Part shown: in pieces, positions 42,541 to 53,700 of the stretch
How positions within the stretch are numbered: the first letter of the stretch is position 1
Layout of the letters: each line of letters opens with the position of its first letter
Source of the DNA: Zygnema cylindricum
Lineage: Eukaryota; Streptophyta; Zygnematophyceae; Zygnematales; Zygnemataceae
DNA: 64,000 nt
Assembly: GCA_037447655.1 (NCBI GenBank)
Contig: JBBHKE010002853.1
Span: 62,001-126,000, forward strand
Direction: 5' to 3'
Notes under the pieces: model-generated
What the model was told of the DNA's origin: nothing
The model's input: only the letters and a program-made list of their open reading frames with translations
Database searches by the model: none
Program-made: the position numbers and the translations under genes

Positions 42541-45500
42541 ATGGCTGATTGCAGCCATACAAATGGCCATCGTAACAGTCATGGAGAGGAGGGAATAGAG
42601 GTACCCAAGCTTCTCCTTCAAGCCTGTTTACTTTTTTTGTGGCAATTTTTTTTGTGCAAATATTATAGGTAGTTCTCATTATAATCATCTGTACCTATAA
42701 TTAGCGTCACTGGCCAGTAAGTTGCGTAATCGCATAAAAAAGCTCCCCTTTTACTGCCTCAGCTCTCTCTTTATGTACATTTCTGTATCTTGTTCCAGGA
42801 CTCCATGGTCGACAGGACTTAAGCGGCTGTCTTATGTTAACTTTTGCTTTTGCAGTGCCATTCAACTTTTTGCAGATAAGCTGGATATTAGTTCATTTAT
42901 TGAGTTTCTCTTTAATTTGTACCTTTGTTTTACCGTGTCTTGTTTTAAATCTTTTTTTTGTTTCAGCTTATTGAAAAAGAAGGACAAGAATTGAGCCCTC
43001 TTCTTGACTATTCTCCAGTGACAACTTGTAATTCCGGGGCCAAACTTGTCCATACACACTCCGAGATTCATGAGATGAAGTTTGATGATCAGTTGGAGGG
43101 AGACAACTCTAAACAGTTGCAGAATTTGCAAACATGGCCGTCATATTTACATCAAAGCATTGTAGTGATTTTGTTTGGAACAAAGCTCAACATCTTGATG
43201 CCTTTCATACCAGTCGCTGTTCTTAGTGTTCATTTCAAGTTTTCGCATGTAAGCTCTAATTTCATATCACCTGTGTATCCGGATTCCTGAAGTCAATTTG
43301 TCTCTGAAAAGGTTTTTTGTCGCTGCTCTTAATGTTAATTTCAAGTATTGGCATCGTAAGGTTTAGCTTCATATCACCTTTGTAGCTGGGAATACAGAAG
43401 CCGGTCTCACCTTTAGCAAGGTTTTTTGTTCTTCATTTTTTGCTTTTTTTTTGTTCTGTCTTTTGTTTTCTGTTTTCTGTTTTTTGTTATTCGTTGCGGC
43501 CTCACTATCTGCAGAGAGGTTTGACAGATTTTTTGTCTTTATGTGGCAGGGTTGGATATTTTTGTTCAGCTTATTAGGAATAGCGCCTTTGGCTGAACGA
43601 TTGGGCTTCGCGACAGAGTGAGTTATTATCTAAGTAAATTTGCGAGGGAAGGAAAGTGTTGTTCAATCGATACAAGTTCTTCACAAATAGCGGAATCTCA
43701 ACTTTTTTTGTCACTTTCCATCAAGTTTAGTCCCTAAGATGGGACCAATTTTTTTGCATCGGAAGAATTCCTAGATTGCATTCTCGTTTCCTGTGACAAG
43801 CGCTTGACTATGCCGTGAATCGCTAATAGCGTTAATAACACTAAGTCGGTGCCGGGTTTTAACACAGCGATTCACGTTGTAGCATTTGGCCTTAAAATCC
43901 TGTTTAAAAGTATTTTTGTTGTTATATTGGAGCCATCTCAGTCCCTTGAGAGAAATACCATGGTAGTTTTCTTGTCTGTAGTAGAGAATTATCATCTTTG
44001 TATCTTGTGCCATTCCTCTTATAAAAGAATAATGCACATTTTGGATGTGTTGTTGTTTGCAGACAAATAGCACTGCATACAAATCCAACCTGTAAGTTTC
44101 TCTCTCCTTGGTGAGCTTAAAAATGGTTTATTTTCTCATAAATGGGAATAAAGTGTGCACGGGTAGAGAGACTCTATCGTCCTCTCATATTTTCTATCTG
44201 CTCATTTTCTTTTTTGATTATTGTTAATGCTTGTAGAGTTAGTGAATTATTGTTGTTAAAACGGTTTTCGTATGCATTGCATTAAATTATGTTTTGCCAC
44301 GTGGCTCATTATTGGCCTCATAACTAAATAGTGTTATTAACACTAAACACTAATTTATGATGATTTATGGTAATTTATGAAAATAACCTACTCTCGAAAA
44401 TAGTGTGATCAAGTCTAATAGAGATGTAATGTATAATGTGTCTGCTTTTTGATAAGCTAAATTAATCTTGGCAGTTAATTGCTTACTAATCCTTTTTACA
44501 GTGTATTGGTTAATGCAGTGGGAGGTTTGTTGAATGCAACATTTGGCAATGCAACTGAACTTATTATATCTATATTTGCTTTACGGGAAGGTCTTCCTCG
44601 AGTTGTTCAGCTTTCCCTCTTAGGCTCTATATTATCGAATATGCTTCTTGTTTTAGGCTGTGCTTTTCTCCTTGGAGGCCTCAGATTTAAGGAGCAGAAG
44701 TTCAGTAAGGTAAGAAGTGGGCAGCAACAGTGTGAGAGGGACTTTGGATTTACGGTATAATTTCATTCCCAGAGGTACAAAAATAAAATCAAATAAACGT
44801 TTCTGAAGGTGTTAGAGTTAGTGAATTATTAGTGTTTAGTATCAATTACACTAGATTATGTGTCGGCACGTGGCTTATTGTTGGCCACTTCACTAACTAG
44901 TGTTGTTAACACTTATTTTATGCGTCTGGGTCAAACTTACCCGCACTTGTGTAATGTACAACTCAACAGCACTGTCCATGTACATGGACTATTCTTATTT
45001 GTGAATTTCTTTTGGTTTGTACATAAGTTAGTGTGGACCACAGTCTTTGCGGAGTTCTAGACAACAACCATTCAAAAGAGCCCCTTTTTGTGTACATGAA
45101 TTGGCATGCACCATATTCTATTATTAGTCCTTTCATTATACATTTCTGGATTAGGATCATTTGACAATGGTTTCTGGGGTTTGGTGGCTTAACTTTCCCC
45201 TTTCTTTGGCCCCTTTTTTTGGATTTTTTTTTACTTTTCAAATTTTTCCAGACTGCCGCGTTGGTGAGCTCTGGTCTTTTACTGATGGCGGTCATGGGAT
45301 TAGTTTTGCCGGCTGTTTTACAATCGACTCATACGGAGATACACGAGAGAGATTCTGAATTGTTTCTTTCAAGATTTACAAGCTGTGTTTTGCTGCTTGC
45401 TTACATTTGTTATCTCTACTTCCAACTCTTCAGCCACTCTCACTTGTATGATGATGTAAGTTTTCAAAACCGGCTTTTTCCTTCTATCACAAAAAAGTTT

Positions 45501-48500
45501 ATGCACCTCAATATCACTTGTTTTTGAATTTCATCTCCTTTTTGAGACTCTTTCTGGCTCTTTTTGCCTATGTGCTCAAGCCCAGTTTTGCCATTTTCAT
45601 CCTAGCTATCTCCCCTGTTTTAGAAATTCAGGTGATAATAGTTTTATTTTTAATAATAGATATATTTTTAATAATAATTAAAACGTTTCCAATTTTCTTG
45701 TAGTTAGAGTGCGTGCTGCTCTTTAACTATAAATTATAGAAATTTCAATTATGTAGAAAAAATGACTTTCTGTTCTCATTCTGCTCTTAAGCCAAAAATG
45801 TATTCAATAGAAAAATAGTTATACACAGAAATCAATTCAGTAGGAAAATCGAGTTTCTACAATGTGCATCTACTGCAGGCTGACGATGAGTTCATACAAA
45901 AAAAAATATGAAGTAGAAAAGATGATTTTAGTTCTCACAATGTACATTGTGTGCAGGCTGAGGATGATGAAAATGATGAAGAAGACATATTAGGATTCTG
46001 GGGAGGAGTAGCATGGCTTGCCATTATTACGACTTTTATCTCGATTTTGTCCGAATACCTTGTCGATGCTATTGAGGTGCTACACCTTTCGTGAGTTGAA
46101 GAGAGAATGAGAGATGTATTTGTAAGGCCCAAAAGAGAGTGAGTGATGTATATGCAATGTTGAAGGCCATGGGTGAAGATGGAGAGGTAGGGCAGCATAT
46201 ATGTATCGTCATCATAGAGTGACAGAAAAAGTGATTGCTTGAGCTTTACAAGTTTCAAGAAAAAAAATTGTCGATGGTTTGGAATTTCTCTCTCTGTTCT
46301 TTTTTTTTTAGCCTTGCCCTGTATGTTCACCTATTTTATAATTCTACTATTTTTTTCCTTCTGAAACTTCTCAGGCCTCTTTTTTTTCCCTGTTCGTTTT
46401 CGGGCTACCGCTCCTAGTTCATTCTTATGGCTGTGGCAAAAATTTCATATTTTTTCTGAAACTCTATATTGGACATTTCCCGTTTTTAGCAACATATGGA
46501 CATTTATGTTTCTAACAAGTAAATGGAGTTCTGGATTCAGGGGGCTGCAGATAGTTGGGACATCCCAGTTTCATTCATTAGTGTTATTATTCTTCCTATA
46601 GTTGGAAATGCTGCTGAACATGCCTCGGCAATTGTTTTTGCAATGAAAGACAAATTGGTGAGCCCTTAATCGAGTGTCAAAATGGTGAGGGGGAGAGGAA
46701 GGAGGGAGGGAAAGGGGGGGCAGCGAAGTAGGGAGGGAGAGAGGGAGAGAGAGGGAGGGAGAGAGAGAGAGAGGGAGGGAGGGAGGGAAGGTGAGGGATA
46801 GTAGAGAAGAGCGGGCAGAAGAAATAGGAAAGAGAGAGTGATAGAGAAAAAACATTGTTTTAATGTGCAAAATTGTATGGAAACAGTATATTATGTGTTT
46901 CTTTCTACTTAAGTGCTTCTGGACCTTTGCTTCTGGACCTTTTACAGGATATATCGTTGGGGGTGGCAATTGGTTCTTCCACGCAAATTGCCATGTTTGT
47001 GGTGAGCATTTTTTTTTTTAGGGTTCTCTCTTCTTGTGGTTTTGTTTAAGGTGATTGGCTTTCTTCTCCGTCTCCTCTCAATTCGTCAATGTCTAGCAGT
47101 TTATGTCATCATTCTTTTTTTTGAAGTTCCTTCCATTTTTATTTTTTTTGCATAAAGCCGCCTTTTCCCAGTTCTGTTGTGATATAGTTCTTGTATCCTT
47201 TGCAGATCCCTTTTTGTGTTATAGTGGGGTGGTGTATTGGGGCGCCTCTCGACTTAAATTTCCACTTATTTGAGACATCGACACTGTTTATTACAGTTAT
47301 GGTCGTCACTGTCCTGTTGCAGGTAAGGACTTTTCGTAATTTTTTTTCATATTATTTTGTGCTTAAGGTTTTACTCCTAAGAAGTAGAGTATTGTATACG
47401 GTTAGTCTGTTAAGGTTGATGTAGGTTAAGGTTGATGTAGGTTAAGGTTGATGTAGGTTGGTATGTATTCCAATAACTACATTTAAGAGTAATGGTCAAG
47501 TGATCTCCACTGGACCTCAACATGGGACTATACCTGTACCCTCTGTCCTTGGCGTTTTTTTTTTTTTTTAAGGTGCCCCTTTTTTTTGTTTTTTTAAAGG
47601 CGGTCTCCACGAGTTCATAATAGCTAGCTTGAACATCCATATCACAACTTTCATTACATTTGTTACTCCTAGAGGTGCCCTATTATTGAGTTAAACTCAA
47701 TCAAGGATGTGTTCTCTCACTTTAACAGGGAGTGATTGAACACCAAACATCTTTATCTCGCCTCTCGTAAATTACAGTTTTGTATTCTTAAAATAAAAGA
47801 TGTTATTAACTCCAGAGAGTCAATCGAGGATGCTTACTCGTACTTTTACAGGGAGTGAATGAACACCAAACGTCTGTAATCAACCTCTCGTGAATGCACA
47901 TTTTTTAATTCTGGTTTTACATATATTTGAACGCACAAAAAAAAAAGTACAACTCTTATCTACAAATAAGTATTAACTCCTGTCTAAGCCTCCTAATTCG
48001 ATGTTATTTTTACTTCATCCGGTTCCTCGAGGGTGTTTCAAACTGCTATGAAAAATGTTTTATTCTGGTTTCGCACATATTTGAACATGCTAACAAACCT
48101 ACAACTCCTATTCAAATTTCTTATTCAAGTTCAATGTTTTTTTTTTACTTTACGTGGGTTTCAGGAGGGTGTTGCAAACTACTTTAAGGGACTCATGCTT
48201 GTCTTGTGTTACTTAATTGTGGCGGCAAGTTTTTTCGTCCATCTAGACGTCGAAGGTAAGCCTTCAACAAAACCCTTTTTTTTCCCACCCCGAAAATTAT
48301 GCATTGTGGCGATTGCGCTGCCCACTCTCTCTTCCTCCATCCCTCTCCCTTTTTCTCACTTTCTCCCCTTCCTCTCTCCTTCCATCCCGCTTCCTCCACC
48401 TCTCTCCCTCTCTTCCTTTCTCCCTCCCTACCTCCACATCCTTCTCCTCCCTCTCCCTCCCTCCCTCCCTCCACATCCTTCTCCACCCTCTCCCTTCCTT

Positions 48501-49036
48501 CCGCCCTCCATTTTCTGGGAGGTTTTGTTTTGTTTTATTTGCCATTCTGGAAGCTTTTCAGGTATCTGTTCTATGTAAGGCCGTATACACTTTTGTATGT
48601 CAAGTAGTTCTTACCTCCCTCTTTCTCTCTCTTTCCTTCCCTCCCTTCTTTCTCTTTCCTTCCTTCCCTCCCTCCTTCCCTCCCTTCCTCCCTCCCTCCC
48701 TCTCTCCTTCCCTTGGAATTTTGGGAGGTTTCGATTTCTTTATTTGCTTTTCTATTTCAGGCCTTTTTTGTATGTAAGATTTTATGCACTTTTGTATGTG
48801 ATTTTGTTCCTCCTTTGGTCGATTTTTTTTCCTTCGATAAAACCGTTCTCCTGTTTTCCTGTTTTCCCGTTTTTTGCTTTCTGTTTTCCTGATGGACAAG
48901 TAAAATTTTAAGCTGATTGTAATCATATCTACATGGTATTTTGTGCTCTTTCTTATTGATTCCCCTATGTTTTTTTTTTTTTTTTTTTTGTGATCGCCAA
49001 CTATTTCCAGAGACAACAAGTCAAAGCAAGCCGTGA
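42541..49036 (+). CDS. CAX: Ca2+/H+ antiporter, plant CAX type (12 exons)
   Basis: Vacuolar-type cation/proton exchanger that uses the proton gradient to load Ca2+ into the vacuole. Exons: 42541-42600, 42967-43248, 43550-43617, 44063-44091, 44519-44709, 45252-45455, 45957-46076, 46541-46657, 46948-47001, 47206-47322, 48165-48255, 49011-49036; 452 aa, all phases consistent. Both c-repeat motifs are present: [21 protein letters not shown] (exon 5, shown by its first and last residues) and [18 protein letters not shown] (exon 8). About eleven hydrophobic segments and an acidic EDDENDEED loop (exon 7) fit the family. Exon 4 is only 29 nt. The N-terminus from 42541 is hydrophilic like the autoinhibitory region of plant CAXs. 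The start has strong context (CAGCCATGG); an alternative first exon at 41675 is possible. Confidence 0.93.
43214..43425 (+). repeat. Tandem duplication of the CAX exon 2 end and its donor
   Basis: 43214-43317 (real exon end, donor, intron start) is followed by a ~80% identical copy at 43318-43425. The copy keeps GCTCTTAATGTTAATTTCAAG and a decayed donor CATCGTAAGG. Confidence 0.82.
43811..43879. mobile_element. Short MITE relic in CAX intron 3
   Basis: TGCCGTGAATCGCTAATAG and GCGATTCACGTTG are inverted ends only 69 bp apart, flanked by TA on both sides. An internally deleted copy. Confidence 0.65.
44233..44428. mobile_element. MITE-family copy in CAX intron 4
   Basis: Carries the family internal block GCCACGTGGCTCATTATTGG and TAGTGTTATTAACACTAA; ends are degraded. 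Confidence 0.5.
44810..44960. mobile_element. MITE-family copy in CAX intron 5
   Basis: Shares GTTAGAGTTAGTGAATTATT and GGCACGTGGCTTATTGTTGG with the copy near 44300. Ends not resolved. Confidence 0.5.
45763..45956 (+). repeat. Ghost acceptors upstream of CAX exon 7
   Basis: The segment ending in CTGCAGGCTGACGATGAG (about 45845-45892) is a decayed copy of the real junction GTGCAGGCTGAGGATGATG (45951-45969) and its pyrimidine tract. A weaker copy ends near 45800. Confidence 0.72.
46680..46830 (+). repeat. GA-rich tract in CAX intron 8
   Basis: Purine-rich on the sense strand, starting about 20 nt after the donor: an exception to the usual sense-strand pyrimidine bias. Confidence 0.85.
47406..47460 (+). 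repeat. 16-bp tandem repeat, three copies
   Basis: GTTAAGGTTGATGTAG repeated three times in CAX intron 10. Confidence 0.9.
48010..48055 (+). repeat. Ghost copy of CAX exon 11 start
   Basis: GAGGGTGTTTCAAACTGCTA resembles the exon start GAGGGTGTTGCAAACTACTT at 48165, and the preceding TTTTACTTCATCCGGTTCC parallels the real pyrimidine tract. Confidence 0.72.
48310..48775 (+). repeat. CT-rich tracts and ~200-bp tandem units in CAX intron 11
   Basis: CCCTCTCCCTCC-type sequence in two blocks, each followed by a GGGAGGTTT...TTTGCC/TTTGCT...TTTCAGG..TATGTAAG segment, indicating duplicated units of about 200 bp. Confidence 0.8.
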
Positions 49037-50761
49037 ATCACAGATCCTTAAGCGAATTACAGGTTTTTTTTTATATATCTATAAATATCTTATCCGAATT
49101 TAAGGTAACAAAATTTTATTTTTTGCTAGTAAAAGGTCATTAGTGAAGCAGCCCTACTTGCGGGATGGCCAATGATCCGCCCTGAGTTTTCAAGATTTTA
49201 AAAGGACAATTCTGGCAAGTCAACACTTTTGTATGACTTTTGGCAGTTTTTTTTTTATTTTTTAATTTAGTAGCTTTTATGAAGTTGGCGGTTTTTTTTT
49301 TTTTTTTTTAATTTAGCTTTATATGGCTTTGGCGGTTTTTTTTTTTTTTTTTTTTTTTTATTAGCTTTTGATGACCTAGGGCGGTGTTAAAAAAACTTAC
49401 AACGTATTAAACAAAGACGGTGGGAACAATTTAGAGAATGGTATTGGATTGTTGCATACTGGTAGGATAGAAATTGCAGATACGAAAAACTACTACATTT
49501 TACAAATCATGGTGGATGTTTTAAAATATAATGGCAATTTGCACATTTGCCAAAAGGTTACTCCTTAGACTTTTGTTGACGCTAAGTTTTGTTAAACTCA
49601 TGGTAGTCCAAAATGGCGATATGGGAAATGGGTGCAATGGTGGATATCTCCTTGAAAGTCCTCGGAGAATCGAATATTAAGGAGTATTTTTTTACTATTT
49701 TTTTTCTATTTTTTTTTAATAGCAGCTAGACTTTGTATCTTAGTAGTGTTAACGTTTTTTTTGCCAGTTTCATGAACTATGTGCGCACGTGTCCGATTTC
49801 AGTTTGGAGACGGTCTACTGAAATTTGGTAGCGTTCGGAAAAGCTAATATTTGCGATGTTATATGTTGTACACCTTGGCAAATTGTCGCTCGACCGTCGC
49901 TTCTTGCATTTTGGCCTATCGTGGTTTTGTGGGTAAGTACACCGGCAATTGTTACTACTGTTAAAGTTTTTCTTTGTGCACAATAGTCCGACTGTCAACC
50001 GGCGACCGCAAATAAGAAGGTAAGAATCTTGACTTCCAATAGCAACTTCGGAACGCTCTGAAAGTTGTACGAAAAATCTTCGCTATAAAACAGTGTAACA
50101 ACACGAAGTTTTGGTTACATGGGAAAGTGCCCTTACGCATCGGGACCCTAGAAAACCGTGTACGGAGAATCTTCGCTAGAATACAAAGTCAGTTTGCTGA
50201 ATTACAATTACATGGGGATATGGGCTAAGAGGGAAGGATGTACGCTGCACATATGTATGAACATTTCAACTTAAGTTCAGTTTAAACTGCCCTGTTTCCA
50301 GAAAAGTTCAAATTGCGGATAAACTAGGTTAAAACGATTAGCGTTTTTAGTAATTACCGTTTGCTCACAACACTGGTAGGCTACAGGCAAAAGGACAAAA
50401 AAACAGAAACGGTATTATACGCATGCAGTTCGGTACGTTACAATTTGCATACGATATGGAGTTTAATACCCCCTTCGGCAATATAGACTGCGATATATTG
50501 TGAATTTTCTCAATTTTAAACTTTAAATTAATCAAACGTTTCGTATCGGTATGCGTTGCATATTTTCATATCGGTAAATGCAAGGGAAAATTTTGAAACT
50601 TTCATTTTTTCAATTCAAACGTGAAGTTGTCCTTCTCTCGGGAGAGTTGTAAGTCCATTTTTAATTATTTTTTCTTTTTTTTTATTTTTTATTTTTTTTA
50701 TTTTGCTTTTCACTTTTTCCCTGTCTCCTTTTTCATTTCTCAACTTATTTGTCTTTACGCT
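49037..50761. other. Intergenic CAX-SPP
   Basis: CAX 3' UTR side, then three ~50-bp units with TTTGGCGGTTTTTTTT and TTAGCTTT at about 49235-49385. No gene recognised between 49400 and 50761; the SPP promoter should be in the last part. Confidence 0.45.
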
Positions 50762-53700
50762 ATGACGACGATTGGTGCAAATGTGGTCCTCCAAAGTTCT
50801 TCAAAATTTTCTTTTAGCAATACCTGTTTTGGAAAGCCTCTTATCATAAATTCTTTTACAAATCCTAATAGTTTATCAAATCTTAAATCTTTAGAAAACG
50901 TTAACAAGTTCGAAAAACTTAACCGTATTGTAGTTTCGGAAAAGTTTGGAAGTGTTGACAGTAGAATCTTCGGAAGCTCAAGATTTTTTATTACAGGAAG
51001 TGAGGCTTCTTTACAAGAAAAACATCACAGAGAGAAAAATTCAAAAAATTTGTTGACAAGATCAAAGAAGATACAAGCAACAACAAGTTCTGGAAGTGAA
51101 GTTTCGAGTTTTGTGACAGAAGCCATGGATGGTCCTCCTAAGCTTATGCTTGTTTCAGATCTTGACTTCACTATGGTATGTTTTCTGTCTTCTGTTTTTA
51201 TTCATTTGATGTTTCATTAGAGGGGAGGGAAGGGAGGGAGGGAGGGAGGGTTGATCGGGCAATCATTGAGGATTTGATTTTTAAGTGTTTTTTTGATAAA
51301 TTCTTGATCGAATGACAATTTATTTTAAATCGTACGCTTAAAATTTTCAAACATTGTGTAATTTCTTCTATCGTAGTTTTTTTTTTTTGACATCCTTCTT
51401 TTGGAATCTTTTTTTCTTCTGTCACTTTTTTTTCTAGTTTTTGGAAAGTTTGAAGTCAGACGTTTGAGAATGCATTTTTTTTTGTTTTCTTTTCTTTTAG
51501 TAAAGTTTGGAGGAATCCGGAATGGTTTGCAAATATTTTTTCCATGTGACTTTTTTTTATTAGAGTTTTTTCTTGTTTTGAATAAAAATCGATCGAATGA
51601 CATTCTGACATTTTTTTTAATTTGTTTAAGTTTTTCAAGGATGTATGGTTTATTGGAGGTTGCAAATTATTGAAAGTGTATCATGTTTCAATACCGATTT
51701 CATTTTTAATCATAATCTATTGAATTATGTATGATATAAAATACTTTATTTATCATCTATCATATTATGATGTTTTTGATAATTAATGATGTACTCTTAT
51801 CTAATTGACAGATGACCATGCATAGGTATCAGATCAAACATTTTTCACCTCTCAAACTCATTTATATTTTTTGGTACTCCTTTTAATCGTTTTTGGAGTT
51901 GATATCTGTGTTCCAAGTGAGGATCTTTTCGACTTAAAAATCGTAATTTGGTGTCGATTTCACGATTTAGTTGAGTGACTTATAAAATTCACGTCGCAAA
52001 ACATAATTCAGTGTAGTGAATTCTACTAAACTGTTAACATTAATGATTCGTTGAAGCTAATAGCGATGAGCGATGTAGTTATTCAAAATGTCATCCTCAT
52101 AGCAAAATTGAATGATGATAATCTTACCTTTCGATTGGTCATTTGTAAATGAATATTTTATAGTTTTGCAAGGAGAGAATCGGGTTCAAGTAGCGAAAAA
52201 GACCTTGTCTCTAACAGATAAATGGCAGATTATTAGTTCTTTATAGTCACATTGTCAAACTTATCTTTCCATGTTTTACATATATGCCTTCTCGTACAAG
52301 AATGCTCTAAAATGCTTGAAAATCTAAAATATCTTGACTTTCCGAGGTTGAGTTGAGAGGTTTTTTATGGTATAAAGTGTATTTTTGGTAATGCTTGTAC
52401 CTTTACATTTTTAATTTACAGGTTGATCACAAAGATTCATCTCATACTTCTCTCCTTCAATTTAATTCTTTATGGGAAACTAAATATGCCAAAGATTCTC
52501 TTCTCGTCTTTTCCACCGGGAGATCTCCCACGGCTTATAAAGCAATTGCAAGTGAAGTTCCCTTATTGACACCTGGTAAGAAAAAATAACTTTCAAACAA
52601 AAAAAAATATAAAAAAACGAACAGCTTAGGAGATCCAGTATATAATTTTGGGTACGGGTGATAATATTGGAAGGTTTCCTAGTTTCTTTTTTCTTTCTAT
52701 TGATTATAAGCGGTTTATTTGACAAATTATGCCACAATTTATAACAACTTATTTCGCTCTTCTTATTTTTCTTCCAGTCTCTCTCTCCTTCCACTCTGCC
52801 CTGCTCCCCCCTTCCCCTCCTCTCCCCTCCCCTCCCCTTCTCCTGTTCGACTTAATGCACCGATTTTTTTGGGAGGAGGGGGGGGAAGGGGAGGGGGAAG
52901 GGAGGACGAAAGGGAAGGGGAGAAGGGAGGGGAGGGGGGGGAAGATCACTTTTCCCACTTTGCTTTTTCATTTCTGTTTTTCATTTTTTTTTGAAATAAA
53001 CTGTCTACGTTCCTCTTTGCAGTTATTTTTTTCCCATTTTTATTCCAATCAACTGTCTACATCCTCTCTTAAATTATTTTTCATATTTACTTTTCTCAAT
53101 TAAATGACTTTTCTATTTGGTTTTCAAGTGTTCGCTCCCCCTTCCCCTCCCTTCCCCATTGGCTTCCCCTCCTCCCCCTCTCGCGTCTCAACTATTTTGT
53201 TCCATTTGTTTCTTTTTAATTTGTATCATACCGACTTTTTAATTTTGGTTTTTTGGTTTTTTGGTTTTACCATTCATCACTTCGCACAGAATGCCCTCTT
53301 CGTCTCCCTCTCCCTCTTCTCAACTAAATTTTCTCATTCAATTTATTTTTGCTGATTTATTTTACTGTTGTTTTTTACCGCTGTTTTTTTCAGCTATTAC
53401 CATTTTATCAGTTGGCACAGAAATACTTTATGGGGATAGTATGACACCGGATTCCGGATGGGAAAGTTTTTTAAACGAAGGTTGGAATCGTGAACAAGTT
53501 GTTGAAGAAGCGATAAAATTTCCCTCTCTCCGATGGCAGGTTTGTTTCAAATATTTGACTAATTATGTCCCTTGGTTTCTTTGTTTGTTTGTTTTCTTTG
53601 TTTGTTTTCTTTGTTTGTTCGTTTGTTTGTTTGTTTGTTTTTTTTTTTTCATTCTTTTATTTTTTTGTTTACTTGTTGAAGTATTTATCGTTTTATTTTA

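Noticed and set aside
50621-50761. Upstream in-frame ATG adding 47 residues to SPP
   Set aside because: The extra segment is Phe/Tyr-rich translation of a T-rich tract, and the ATG at 50762 gives a normal leader.
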